From Symbiodinium natans (lineage: Eukaryota; Sar; Dinophyceae; Suessiales; Symbiodiniaceae), in the NCBI GenBank assembly GCA_905221605.1, contig CAJNDS010002707.1:159501-223500 (forward strand): 64,000 bases of DNA, written 5' to 3'. A model generated the notes under the pieces. It saw nothing but the letters and a program-made list of their open reading frames with translations, was not told the origin of the DNA and searched no databases. Below are positions 30,780 through 42,720 of the stretch, in pieces (positions within the stretch are counted from its first letter, which is position 1; every line of letters starts with the position of its first letter). The position numbers were made by a program, and so were the translations under genes.

Positions 30780-32644
30780 ATGAAAGCCCCAGTACTTCTA
30801 CTCCCTCGTCTTAAGGTCCTCCTCCATTTTGTTAAAGACGTCGGCTGGGACTGCATACGCGTCCCGAGGCAGATCTCGAAGATCGTTGAAATTCCAGCCG
30901 TCCGGGCCTCCTTTTTGGCGGCGCATATCTTGGCGACGGAGCTAGAATGCTTGGACAGGGAACGGATGCTCCCGGGCTAAGTCACACAAGGCATCCCATA
31001 CTTTTCCCTGGAGCGGGAATCATTTTGCGCCTCTTCCAGCCACTTGGAGTGAGACTCGGAGTTCTGGGAGGTCTGGAAGGCCAAAGCTTCCTTATATTTT
31101 GTCTCGACCTGCCACAACCGAGTGAGGCTGCTGCGGTCATCAGCATGAACCCAGTCCTTTCGGACGGGAAGAAGGGGGTCGTCCGGAGGAATGAAGGCGA
31201 AGGCCTCTGAGGATTTAGGGACAATTCCTGTCTGAAGCCAGGTGCGCCATCTCTCCCAGATAGCCATAGGCCCTCCTGTCCAGGCACCTCCTCCAACTGG
31301 GTGCGAGGCCAACGGCCTGCGGGGAAGGTCGACCCACCAGCCCTTTCCTGTGGTGGCCTGGGCCTCCGACTGAAGGTCGTGGGACCATTGGCCCAAGGCA
31401 ATAGAGGACTTCTCCTGGGACGCCACATCCAAGATCTGAACCAGCTGGACGGGAGCTTGCGTGGAAGGAGAAGGGAGCCGGGGACACCACCGACCTGAGA
31501 GTGGGGACTCTCAACTGAAGGGAGTGCACCGGCACGTCCAAGGTTAGAAGTCCGTGAAAGAGTCAAAAGACAGCCGGACCGTCGACAGGGATTGAAAACT
31601 GGGATGGACGACAAAGAAGTCAATCTTGGAGTCCCCTCCCGCCGTAGGAGACCCACTGCCCACCACTCGGCTGCCACCTTTCTTCATACCTGGAGTTAAG
31701 GAAGTCCTGGATCGGAACGTTAAAGTCCCCACCAACCACCCACATGCCTTGAAGGAGGGACAAATGTTGGGTAAGGTTGGACAGGATAAGATCATTGACT
31801 GGGCTTTTCAAGCCAGTTCCACTTTCCAGGTACAAGGAGATCCAATTGAAATCTGCCCCTTTGGAACGCAACGCCACAATAACATCGCCACAGCCTTGCG
31901 AGGCGTGGAAAGTCACTGGGATTCTGGGTCCCAAGTGATTTTGACTGCAATCCCCACACCTCCTAGGGGGTTGCCCTTGGCACTTTCGGGCTAGCAACAC
32001 CAAAGAGCACAAACCCTAGATTCATCAAATGACGAGTCTCACTCTTAAGGTCCTCTTTGGTAAGGTGAAGTTCTTGTAGCATAAGAATGTCCGGGGACAA
32101 GGTGTGGGCCCATTTCCGGTGACTCGACCGCCATCGGGTGACATTGGCCCAACAGACCTTGAGATTCCTAGGTTTAGCTTCGCAAGAGTTTGCAGAAAGA
32201 TCCTTCGAACCTCGAAGGACAAAAACCCAGTCACTTGGACTTGAACTGGGGGAAGCAAGGGCCTGAAACATTTTGTGGACCACCAAATACTCCAAAGTCA
32301 AGGGGTCGGTGGGTTCGTCATCTTCGCAAAGGCCTACCATGCTTGACTCCACAGATAGAAAGCCCTGCTGAAAACCCCGGAACACCAAGCCCGCTAACTG
32401 CTGGGTCGTAGTGTTCCAGGCTACGATAGCTGAATCCAAAGGCTTCCTAGCCTTGAGAGGCCGGGCCGTCCCTGTTGCGACGTCGTCTCGCCCATAGCTT
32501 CCACTTGCGTTTGAAGAAACACAAGCAGTCGCACTCAGCAAGGTTCACGAACTGAATTGGGTCGGGTTCTTCTGCTGCGACAAGACGACTGGGTACCTGT
32601 GGGTCGAGGTCCACCTCCAGGTCCAGAGTTGTTCTTCTGGCCAA
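30780..32644 (-). pseudogene. LINE 5' part, inverted: APE endonuclease and start of RT
   Basis: Minus-strand reading from 32644 gives a linker, then an endonuclease/exonuclease/phosphatase fold: LKVCWANVTRWRS, SPDILMLQELHL (catalytic Glu), WVVGGDFNVPIQ (GDFN), and SKIDFFVVHPSF near 31620-31600. A charged spacer and the entry to RT follow (GPDGWNFNDLRDLPRDAYAV, about 30905-30845). The reading frame shifts at least four times, so it is a pseudogene. The RT continues not on this strand but on plus from about 32645, so this half is inverted relative to the rest. Confidence 0.7.
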
Positions 32645-35512
32645 GAGTGCCTTGAAGGAAAGACCTATCGTCTTACATCAGTCCTATGGCGGCTTTGGTG
32701 TAAGACTCGGGGGTTTTTGGTCGGCCAGTGGCTGGACTCTTCTTACATTCCTGATCACCCTTTTAACTTGGCGATTCCAGGCCGTACCTCGTTAGACGTT
32801 GCCCTGGCCAGGAAATGCTCCAAAGAGTCTGCCAGAGTCAAGGGCTTGCATTAATGGGTTTACGACAGCGTTTCTTGGCAGAGGCTTTGTGAACAAGGCC
32901 TGCGGTTGTCTTTCCCAGCCTTGGCCCTGTGCCTCTCCCTTCGCCTCTACCAAGTGGTGGTCGCACGGTGGTGGGGGAATCCCAGCCTGTCCAACCATCT
33001 TCCCAGGCCGGGGCATGATCCAGGGGTGCCCGTACGCTCCCACCTTGGCCAAGCTTACCATGTCTGAACCCTTACATAGACTGAAACGAGTCACAGGCTT
33101 GGATCATTGCGACGAATGGTTGGACAATGTCTCTGCAGATTCCCTCCATGCCTTGCCGGAAAAAGCCGCGGGAGCGGCTTATGAAGCCTTTCGAGTGCTC
33201 AAGTCCAGTCTTCAGGCTGAAGGTCTCGTCAGCCAACAGAAAACGAAATTTGTGGCCGGAACACCCCGCTCGGCCGCGGCGCTGCGACAGCTGTTGCGGC
33301 CAGGGGACTCTAACATAGTCGACGTGGTCAAGGATTTAGGCCTTGACAGTGGCAGTGGACGCCGGCGCAGGACAACTACTGCCCAGAAACGCTTCCGGGT
33401 AGGTGGCCTCCGTAACCTGAAGTTGGTTAAGCTTCGCATCCCGTCACGCCGCGTCCGGCTGCGGTTGCATCGTTCTAGTGTCGTCACCTCGGGTCTTTAT
33501 GGCCATGAAGCACAGGGGGTCGCCCCTAAACATATGAAAACTATGCGCGCAGCGGTGGCCCGACACGCAGGCAGGAGCCGATACGGTTCAACGGATACCA
33601 TCCTAGATATGACGGCCCACGAGGTTCAGGATCCTTACCTTATTGTGGTGACCCAGCACGTGTAAAGTCTTTTCAGGATGATGGCCAGATGTAACCGCAT
33701 GGGCTGGGAGGCAGTAAAGGACACTTGGAGAGTGGTCTGGAAGCGGCTGGAGGCTGCGAAGCACGGCTGGTCCGTGGTCACCGGACCCATCTCAGCCATG
33801 TGTCAATACCTCCGCGACCTCCAGGTCGACGGCCACGATCCTTCCCGCTGGGTTTTTGAGGAACGTGTTCTTGAGATCAAGCCTTCTGAGGTTTCGGTTG
33901 TCTGTCAAACCTCGTCCTTCCTCACGGACATCATCAAGACCCAGAGGTCTCGTCGCATGGGATCGGCGGGTGCTGGTGGCGGGGTCGACTGGACGGTCCC
34001 GCGTCGCCTGCTCAAGTCAGTGCGCACCAAAACTACCCGGTACGCTTATCGGGCGGTTTTCCAAGTGGTGATTCCGGAACCACCTTGCGCCACCTCATGT
34101 ATGAGTGCCCTTCCTTCCCTGGTGGCATGCGGTTACCGGGGTACGTTCTGGCGGAGAAGCGCCGTTTCCCTGAGGACTGCCTGCGGCTTCGGGGTATGCT
34201 TCCCCTTAAATACCTCCCAGTCGCTCCCTCGGGGGACCTAGAAGTGGTCAAGACAGGCGTGTTTCTTACGTCCTCCCAGGTAGTAGCAGACGGGCTGGTG
34301 GTTGCTACGGACGCGTCAGGGGGCATGTTCACCAAGGATCCGAGATTGCGAAGGGTGAGCTGGTCTGTAGTCGTGGGGCGGGTTCAAAATGGTCAGTTTC
34401 AGGAGTTAGGAACCATGTCCGGCCTCACCCCCCCCGGAACAAGCGTCGCGCACGGTGAATCTTTTGCCATTGTGCAGACGATCAAACACACCCTTGGTCA
34501 GGTTGACCTCACGGGGGACTGTAAACCAGCCCTAAGGACCCTTACCAAAAAATCCTTTCAAAAAACGACCCCGGCTTTTTGGGGCCCGGTCTGGGAGGAC
34601 CGCGGTAGGATAAGGCCCACTTGGGTAAAATCCCACCTAACTAGCCGTGAGTTCGAAATGCGGTTTGGCTTTTCCCAGCTTTGGAGACACCAGGCCAACC
34701 AATGCGCGGACGAGTTGGCAGGCAAACGAGCTGCCACCATATCGCCTGTAGCAGGGCGGAAAGTCCAGGACCTGGATAGGCTCGTAACCAGGATCTGCGA
34801 TTACCTGGCGTCGCGAGCTGTGGTTGTTTTGAAACACGCCTCAAAAGATGATTTTGTCCCCCGAAGCCAAAGAGAGGAACCCCAACCGCCCAAAGGGCCT
34901 AATAAGCGCTAGCTTTTGCTGGCAAAAGTTGATGTCCCGGAAGCAGTAGGTGGTCATGTCTGGCAAGTAGGGGGGTTAAAAACTAATAATCTTGCAATCA
35001 CTTGTGCGAAGTGTAAGCTTTACCTCCAGCAGGTTCATGAGATGGATAGGCTAGAACGTTTGCTTGCGCAGCCGTGCATTGACATGCCCCATAACGGTCC
35101 CCAGTTCTGGCCTACCCTCCACCCGACGCACCGGCTCAAAAATGAAGGACGTAGATGGCTGTGCTCCGGGTGCCATCTTACCCTCCTTCCAGGCCATTCT
35201 CAGCCTTGTTTAGGTCTCCAGAAACCCTGTAAAAAACTCCACAATAACCAAACCCTGTCCTTTCATGCCCAGGCCTCGGTTTCCACGCCTCCTGGGCGGC
35301 CGGACTCTCCAGGTTCTTCTTCAGCTCTAAAGGAAGTGGCTTCCCTTCCTAAGGCTGCAGCTTTGCACGTGTCTGAGGTGGGGCCTGGCAAGACAAAGGA
35401 AGCGGTTTCCCTTCCTGGAGCAAGTGCACGCGACGCCGGGCCTGCCAAGGAGCCTGCCCCAAAGCCGGCCAGCCGTGCCAAAAAGAAGAAAGAGCTTCCC
35501 TCCGGTCAGTAG
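32645..35512 (+). pseudogene. LINE 3' part: RT, RNase H and C-terminal zinc finger
   Basis: From 32650 plus encodes RT: RLTSVLWRLWCKTRGFLVGQ, then GRTSLDVALARKCSKE, YDSVSWQRLCEQGLRLSFPA, GMIQGCPYAPTLAKL, and a decayed YVDD (EWLDNVSADSLH). One in-frame stop (near 32852) and shifts near 32990, 33660 and 34080 break it. RNase H follows with DAS (VVATDASGG), E (AHGESFAIV), D (LTGDCKPAL), H (WVKSHLTSREF) and D (NQCADELAGKRA). After it come ITCAKCKLYLQQV and WLCSGCH, a CxxC...CxxC end. Order and content fit a dinoflagellate LINE with APE endonuclease and RNase H. Confidence 0.75.
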
Positions 35513-35532
35513 ACCCTTCGCTTCAAGACGCA

Positions 35533-36820
35533 GTGATGGGGGGCTCACAGGGCAGGGGTCGTGGCCCTTTTTGGCGCGAGCAGCGCCAACGAATGGCAGA
35601 GGGGAAGTCGTGGCGTTCTACGGCAACCCTCCAGCATTCCAAGCGACGACCCCCACCCCACATCCGAAGGCAACAGCGTATAGACCAAGGCCTTCCTGTG
35701 CGAGACGACCAGCCGGAAGGGGCACCCCTCCCTGAGGAGGCGGCTCCTGGTGGTTCCAGCTCTTCGGCCCAACCGGCGGCGAAGGCATGGCCGCCTCCCC
35801 CCCCTCCGGCTCCTCGGCGCGACCGTCGGCTTGCGCTCTGTGGACAGCCCAACCCCGCCCACCCCTCCGCGAAGGAGGAGGCCTCAGGCAGCAGGGTCCG
35901 GTGTGGATTTGCGTTCGGTTCAGAGGAGGCTAGGTCCAGCCGTGACCTTCCCAACCAGCAGGCACGGCCCAGACCCCCTCAGAGGCAAGGGCCGGCCGGG
36001 CCCCCTGTAGACCCAGCCCATGAGGAGGAGTCCTTCTGGGGCCGGCGGCAACGCATGCGTAGGGAAGCTCAGGACTTTACCCCGGGTGTGCACGCGGCTG
36101 GTGAAGCAGCAAGCTACATCAAGCGGCCCACCTCGCCTCGGCACTTCCTCCCTCCAGAGCTCACACTTACGGCAGGTTGTGGTGGAAGCCCGAGTTCTCC
36201 CGCGCTTGGGCTGGGGACAAAGCCGTGTAGGCTACCAGCTGTCTCAGGCGTTGGTCTTGAAGCTCACGGATGATGCATCCCTGAACGGTCCGGAGATCGA
36301 TATGGCGGGGCGCTTTCCCCGGCTCCTGGCTCCCATCCTCACCAGTGGCTCCATGTGGATTGGACTAGGACCCGAAGGTGTGCCAGGTGCGGGCCTGCAT
36401 CGGTTCCTGTACCACGTGCAAGAGCATCACTGCCAGGCCCGTGAGTGGCTCCAGGAAAATGCTGCCAATGGTCTCCGTGTGCACTCCTACCTTCTGGCCA
36501 CGTTGGCCACCTTGTTGCACTTGTATGCCTGTGGGGTAGATGCCAAGGATGTTGGCATTTCAAACCTGAGCCACAGGCCGCTGGGCACGAGGATGGTTCC
36601 CCTTCCGGCCTTCATCGATGCCAACAACTGGGGCCCCTCCCAAGGGAGGCCGGAATGGACGGGCTTTTGGAGGGTAGTTGCCAAATACTGCCCCCATGAT
36701 GTGGGCTACTTTCGGCAAGTTTCCAGGGGTCCACCCCAGGCGTGTTTTGACCAGATCTGCAACACCCTTGGACCCTTGGGGGAAGAAGTTCGCTGGCTGT
36801 GCACCACCCCGGCCTAGGAG
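35533..36820 (+). pseudogene. Unrecognised ORF after the LINE, possible divergent kinase-like fold
   Basis: The first frame (35533 to about 36170) is Arg/Pro/Gln-rich. A one-base shift near 36170 then leads into VVVEARVLPRLGWGQSRVGY, VLKLTDDASLNGPEIDMAGR, a helical middle, GVDAKDVGISNLSHR and PLPAFIDANNW, ending at a TAG at 36815-36817. The order of a Gly-rich turn, VLKL, E.., D....N and F.D resembles the spacing of a protein-kinase fold, but key residues are not those of active kinases and this is inference from pattern alone. It follows the LINE zinc finger within 25 bp on the same strand, so it may be a third LINE ORF, or a separate captured gene. Confidence 0.35.
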
Positions 36821-37600
36821 GCTGTGGAAACAGAGCTGCTTCTCTGGGGGCATCCAATTTCCCAGCCTTTGGGCTGAGGTCGCAACTCCTTCCTGATGAG
36901 TAGCTGTAACATAGTTCCCTGTAGATGGCCTGTGGGTGCACCACATTCCCGGCTTTTGAGCTGTGGTTTTGCCGTAGCAGGGTGACCGACTGCCCGAGAG
37001 ACAATGTCTCGCCCCAAAGGGGCTCCGGGTGAATTCGTTTGCATGAAGGACGCCCACTGGGTAACGCTTTGCGCTTGCTGAAGAAAAATTCACCTGTAGT
37101 GTTTGCCCAGTTGGTGCCATGTGGTGTTTTACTGTACAGAGAGAAGCATGAGAGTTTTTCTGCTGCATGACTTGGCATGAGCATGTTTGGTTTGCCCAAA
37201 GTCCCTAAAGCATGTTTGGGTTGACTGCGACACATGTCTTGTCTTGTTGGCATGGCCGAGGATGAGTTTTGAAGCACTTGGAACTGCATGAGAGCAGTAG
37301 TGAAGAAGTGCGTGTCAGAACTCTGAGGTTCTGTCTTGCTGCAACTCACTCCGTGTCCCCGCCACTTCGTTCGTTGCCGTTGGACGTGTAGGATGGGAGT
37401 AGGAGTGCAGAGTGGACTCTGAAGCTTCGCTGTTTTGCTGTTCGGAAGTGACCTTAAGTCCCCGAGGTGTAGCCCAAAGCAGTTGCATTGTTCTTTTGCT
37501 TTACCTCCTTTGTAGAACAAAGTTGAGATGGAATTCGTAGCTTTTTGGAGCCCTTAGCTCTTGGAGAGAGCTTGCTGCAAGAACTGAAGCTTGCTGAACA
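36821..37600. other. No supported gene; possible LINE 3' UTR
   Basis: Only short frames on both strands. No poly(A) tract marks a clear LINE 3' end. Confidence 0.35.
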
Positions 37601-37608
37601 CTTTGGTG

Positions 37609-37619
37609 TTTGGCTCAAG
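37609..37619 (+). other. Possible spliced-leader relic
   Basis: TTTGGCTCAAG matches the last 11 nt of the dinoflagellate spliced leader on plus, upstream of the plus-strand RT fragment. It could mark a reinserted trans-spliced transcript; one 11-mer can also be chance. Confidence 0.25.
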
Positions 37620-37809
37620 TGCAAGGTGAAAAAGAGACTGCTGCGCGAGCTCTGCTTTTCACACTTAAAAAGAACATTTCTCCCACTGTCTTACACTTAT
37701 GCCATAAGGTCGTTGTCCGGCGGAGCACTTGGCTTTCTTGACAGAGGTGCACTGATCTGTCGGTCTTCGCCGCGCATCAATTCTAAGTTTAAGCAACAAT
37801 GCATCAATC

Positions 37810-38285
37810 TTGCCCACTGTTGCTGCTGATCCATGGAATGGGAAGAACGTCATCTTTCCTTCCACCATGCGCCAAAATGTCTTTGCCACAGCATCTTTGC
37901 CATCCTTTCTTGCGCCGCTTGAACCCATTCTAGAAATCCTTTGCGCAAGCAAGAAGGTAAAATGGTTTGCCGAATGGCTTTACAAACATGTGGCTGCGGG
38001 GGAAGTGATGGACAGGGCTTTTCAAGCCGTGCTGGGGCGCTTATCGTTTGTGGGCGGACCTTACAGCGTGTCAGGCCTTTTCTGGGGCCATTATTCGCAT
38101 GTAACTCTGTGCTAAGACCGAAGAAGTTTGCGAAATTCCCCCTCGCGGTCCTCTTGGTTCTGAGAATAATTCAGAAGAAGATCAGCAGGTGCCCGATGAT
38201 CCCGATGCAAGTGGTCAAGTGCATCACTGTGGAAGAGGGGGACTTCTTTCGTGTTGATGCAAAGCCGACAAAACGTGTGGAGTGA
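37810..38285 (+). pseudogene. Retroelement RT fragment
   Basis: Plus-strand frames joined by a shift near 38050 give MRQNVFATASLPSFLAPLEP, VMDRAFQAVLGRLSFVGGPL, VRPFLGPLFACNSVL and ending GDFFRVDAKPTK. The GRLSFVGG...RPFLGPL...FRVDAK order is one I associate with the RT thumb and start of RNase H in abundant dinoflagellate retroelements. It is short, frameshifted and isolated, hence a relic. The family assignment is tentative. Confidence 0.35.
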
Positions 38286-38839
38286 TCGATGAGTTCAGAC
38301 CAGATCTGCGAATACCAGTCGAAGCGTCTTAAGAGAAGTTTGCATTGGACGGAGCCGTGGTGACGCTGATGCTGCCGGCTGCCGCTGTGCGTAAGCGGCC
38401 TGGCAGATCATCGCGGCGTGGGCATGGTAGGATGTTCAACAAGAATGCAGCCAAGACTGCTGCGGTGCAGAGCGTGTTGTAGCAGAGTTGCTTGGAGTGC
38501 GAGTTTTGCGTTTAGGTCAGGGGTGGTGAGTCTTCGCGTCGGCTGCTGGTAGAAGGCAGGGGGGCAAGAAACTTTCCAAGGGTCGGGAGGCGGGTTCCTT
38601 GCCGCTTCAAGAAGGTGGGCGGAAAGGAAGGAAAACGCACATTTGCTCGGTTGCGAAGCTCGAGTGCTGTACGTCTAGCATGGAACCGCCCGGTTGGGAA
38701 TTTGGTAGTTCCATGCGAGGATGGCTGATCAGCTGAACTGCTCGATTTGCGCGTCGTGAGGGCTGGCGGGTGGGACTTCTGTGTGAATACAGCTCTAGAG
38801 AGAAAGACATTCTGGGGCCATGAAAAAGCGGAAGTCCGC

Positions 38840-39262
38840 CAGAGTGTGTGTGTGTGTGTGTGTGTGGAGAGGTGGTGTGGTGGGTGGTGTAGAGGTGTGA
38901 GTGTCTGCGAGCGTGGCTGTGTGCGCATGTGTGTGGGTGTTGAGAGTGAGAGAGAAATGTGGGCATTGAGAGTGAGAAGAGAAATGTGGGCATTGAAAGT
39001 GCCCCGAATAAGGGCAAAACGAACAAAGGAGCACTTCAGTCTGCTGGTTGAGTGGAGGTGTGGTTGTGTGTGGAGTGTGTTGATGGTGGGTGTGGACGTG
39101 GGGTGGTGCTACGTGGTGTGGTGGTCGTAGTGTGATGGTGTGAGTGAGTATGGTATATGACGGTGTGTGATGTGGCGTGGATGTGGGTGTGTGGTTGGTG
39201 TGTGGTGTGTGGTGTGTGGTGTGTGGTGTGTGGTGTGTGGTTGGTGTGTGTGGTTGGTGGGT

Positions 39263-39301
<39 letters not shown>

Positions 39302-39340
39302 GGTGTGTGTGTTGGTGTGGTGTGTGTGTGTGTGGCTAAA
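38840..39340. repeat. GT-rich microsatellite region
   Basis: (GT)n and (GTGTGGT)n stretches, densest at 38844-38866 and 39190-39335. Long frames on minus (poly His/Thr) are repeat artefacts. The flanks 38290-38840 and 39345-40100 show no gene. Confidence 0.9.
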
Positions 39341-40701
39341 ACAAAAACAAGGAGGCTTCTTGTCAGCGTGGGAGAGAGGCCTCCTATGAACATGTTTTTC
39401 GTGCGTGAATGCCCAGTCAACAGAACCGGACAGCATGCTCGACATCTCGCTTTGCGCCGTAAGCAAGCAAGTCATGTTGGCACCGATGTTGGGTCCAGAG
39501 TTGGGAAACAGATTAATGTAGCGATGTCGGCCCCCACTCACAGAAAGAAAGTGTGTTCCAACTCGGCGCCCAGACAGAACACACAAGTTAACGCAACAAA
39601 CAAGTGTGCCGACGCCCCTTGACCGCTCTGCACCGAACACCCCCAGCACCCCCCAAGAGACCGAAATCACTTGGGCGGCAGAAACTAATTCGTATTTAGA
39701 AGCCGAAGATAACCATGCGTATCGAGCGTGATCATTCACTTTGCAGATCCATCGACACTTTGCGTCGTTTGCATGTAGGACGCTCTTCCAGAATAATAGG
39801 AGAAGCATCTTTCATATATGGGGAGTGTGAAAGCAGACGCCAATTGAACAAACAAGCGTTTTAAACAGAGAAACGGACAAGTCCATGCATGGAATGGCCT
39901 TTCGTTTTTTCTTGTTATGTGTTTATGATGCTTCGAACCTGACATGGAACTTTCATCGCCTGTAGATGCCAGGGCTTTCGGGGGGATGTCGGGTTCAGCG
40001 TTTAGGGGTACAAAAAGGTTGATGGCGACGTGCCCGGGCTCTCGAAATATCATATATTCCTAGATCCTTTGATGGATCCATGGTTCTTGCAAACACAGTT
40101 TCGGGTTTCGGGTTTAGGGTTTGGGGTTTGGGGTTTAGGGTTTAGGGTCAAATGTACATCCAAGATTGGTTGCTGTGAAAGATCGTCTGTGGAATTTTGG
40201 CTTTGCGGGCACTTGGAAACATCGATATGGTTATGTTTCGTGATTTGGAAGCACCTAGAGGAGAGCGTCTGCGCCGACCGGAAGCATTGAGAGGGTCGTC
40301 GGATTCTTTGGGGAACTATATTCACATGGGGGTGACTGCAGGTTCAGCACAAAATGGCTGACGAGCTTTGCGCGCTGGTTCTACAATCGTTTTGCACGGC
40401 CCCCCCTCAGCACCAGCAAATGTGTTTTTCTATCCGAGCCAGTTGCACTGTGGTGTAGGGTAACTTGGTCTGCAACGTAATTAGGCATTTCCCATGCATT
40501 CCGTGGTTCCACAGTAACAGATACTTTAAAGCTGAGCTTGGTCGTGGGGCATGGGAAAATGCGAATCTGCAGGCTGAAAAGGGTGATTTCATGGTGAGTG
40601 TGTCTGCTATTCGACGAGTGTTTTTCGGTCGCTGCTGGGCTCAACAGCCAATTCAGTCTTTCTCTTTTGTTGTAACAGCGTTCGCATACAGCGCGCACTT
40701 C

Positions 40702-41705
40702 ATGCCGCCGTGGTTCTTGTTCCTCGCGGCCCTTGTTTTTCCATCCGCTGCTCAGCCGTTTGATGCTGACGCGTTTGATTCCGACAATGAGTGCCATCTG
40801 AAGGATTGCGGCTTCAACGCTCTGCAACATCGAAGTCGGAAGTCTTCAGCAGAACAGTTCCAAGCTCTGAACAGCAGCTCCCCGTCGGAGCTTCGCATCT
40901 ACCAGTGGAATCCCCATTGGCAATGCTTTTACCTCAAAAGCCAACAGGTTTGCAAGGAGCGGGCTAAGTCACTCTTAAATCAAGGGTTGAGGAACATGCG
41001 GATCGATTTCGCGAACGTCATTGAACTTGTGGATCCTTCTTACCGGCCTCCTGGCGGCTACGGGGTTCTCAAAGCCACATGCAATGCCAAAGAGAACGCC
41101 TTGTTGATCTACGACTCTTCGAGATGGAAGCCGTCATCCAGGGGAGGTTCCCGTGCCTCCGGGTGCATCACGCACAAGGACCGCGCCTTCAACGTGCAGA
41201 TGTTTGAGTCCCTTGCTGGCTCCCCACTTTCGGAAGTTGTGGTCGTGGGCGCGCATTACCCGCATCACATCACCGTGCCAAAGCTCAGAGCTGCCCTCGC
41301 GCAGGTCGTTCATTCAACCGGAGTGCAGCGGACGATCTTTATCGGGGACACCAATCAAGAGCATGGTGACAGCGTGGCTTAGGGGCACTTGGAAATATTT
41401 TAAAAAAAAATTGGGCACTACATGGCAGTATAATTCCCAAGAAACAGCAACAAAAATTTTTTGCGAGGGTTCCGAGTTCAGTGGAGGTGGATGTTGCCCA
41501 GGCTCTTGGAATGCCAGAAATGCCGGCCATAGCATCATCCCCGCCCTTCGTCAGCTGCTGCCACAAGGTCAACGAGGGTTTCGTGTGGAAGTTCGACCGG
41601 ATCATCACGAACTTCGGCAGCGTGACGGAGGCAGGTTTCTTCGAGGTCCCCTCCTGGGCAGCACCTTCCATGCATAGAGCAGTGCATGCAAAGGTGCGAG
41701 TGTAG
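40702..41705 (+). CDS. Secreted endonuclease/exonuclease/phosphatase-like protein
   Basis: Two exons, 40702-41365 and 41482-41705, join in phase (GT-AG intron of 116 bp). The start MPPWFLFLAALVFPSAAQPF is a signal peptide; an AG 25 bp upstream (TTGTAACAG) could be the trans-splice acceptor. The mature part has ELRIYQWNPHWQCF, NVIELVDP, CNAKENALLIYDSSRW, VVVVGAHYPHH and TIFIGDTNQEH, then VWKFDRIITNFGS and a final MHRAVHAKV. This is the strand order of the EEP superfamily (N, E, D.N, D, H positions). It lacks RT or other LINE domains, so it is a host-type secreted hydrolase-like protein. Substrate unknown. It is the first plus-strand gene right of the retroelement block. Confidence 0.6.
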
Positions 41706-42039
41706 CGTGACGTGGTGCTGCTGTTGTCCGCGGGCAAGCTGTTCTGCTTCGTTCCAAAAGATCTGGCGAGATGGTCGGCGCGAAGCAAAGAAACGTACAC
41801 AGACTCCGAGAAGTTTTTGCTGCACCATTGCTAATGGCGGTACTGGGGGTAGGCCTACTTTTCATAGGCTTTCAGCCGGCATGAGTCAGCGCACGGGCTC
41901 GGTGCAGACATTAAAAAAAGACTTGAGATCCCTGACCGTGCCCTACATCCCTCATGCTTGCTGGGAACATTTTTCGGGTTTGGTTCCGCGTCTAGGGTCC
42001 TCACTGTAAGGCCATGCACCCCACCCCACAACCCTAAGC

Positions 42040-42200
42040 GTTAAATCCTGGTAGCCTAAACGCCTAGAATCCTAAAACCCTAAGCGCTAAACCCTAACCT
42101 TGAACCCCTAAAACCCTAAAACCCTCAAACCCTCAAACCCTCAAACCCCAAACCCTAACCTTGAACCCCTACAACCCTCAAACCCTCAAACCTTCACCCG
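42040..42200. repeat. Degenerate CCCTAAA tract
   Basis: Variants of ccctaaa, ccctcaa and cctaaaccttgaa. A similar degenerate tract recurs through the rest of the window. Confidence 0.7.
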
Positions 42201-42280
42201 GGCTTGGTGCTGTGGCCCTTTGGCCCGGTAGCGTTTCGGGGCTTCCTTTGATAAGGATTGTCATATCTGGGGGGTGTATC

Positions 42281-42385
42281 TAGTGCAGTATATCTATCTA
42301 TCTAACTATCGATCTATCTATCTATCTATCTCTCTAATACATATATATATATACATCTGTGTGTGTGTGTGTGTATATGTCTCTG

Positions 42386-42419
<34 letters not shown>

Positions 42420-42429
42420 TCTCTCTCTA

Positions 42430-42460
<31 letters not shown>
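42281..42460. repeat. Mixed microsatellite (ATCT)n-(GT)n-(CT)n-(TA)n
   Basis: Runs of tatctatc, gtgtgtgt, ctctctct and tatatata follow one another. Confidence 0.95.
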
Positions 42461-42720
42461 CCAAATAGACGTTGTGCGCTGCCCGTCCTGCCCCCTCCCC
42501 CCTCCCGTTTCCCGTTTTCCGAAGTAGCCGTCTCAGGAGTTCTGGTTTCCGATGTTGCTGTTCTGTTATTCCGGTCGACCCAACATATACAACGGTTGGG
42601 GTTGAAAGAGGGGCCTTGAGGGTCGCTTGCACGTGGCCCGCTTCCCATGCCCTCCCGTCTCAAAGCTTTGTGTCCGTAGGAAGGTTTAGTGCTTGAGGCT
42701 TAGGGGCTTAGGGTTGAGGG

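Noticed and set aside
38795-39808. Long minus-strand ORF of 337 codons rich in His and Thr
   Set aside because: It runs through (CA)n repeats; composition is dictated by the microsatellite.
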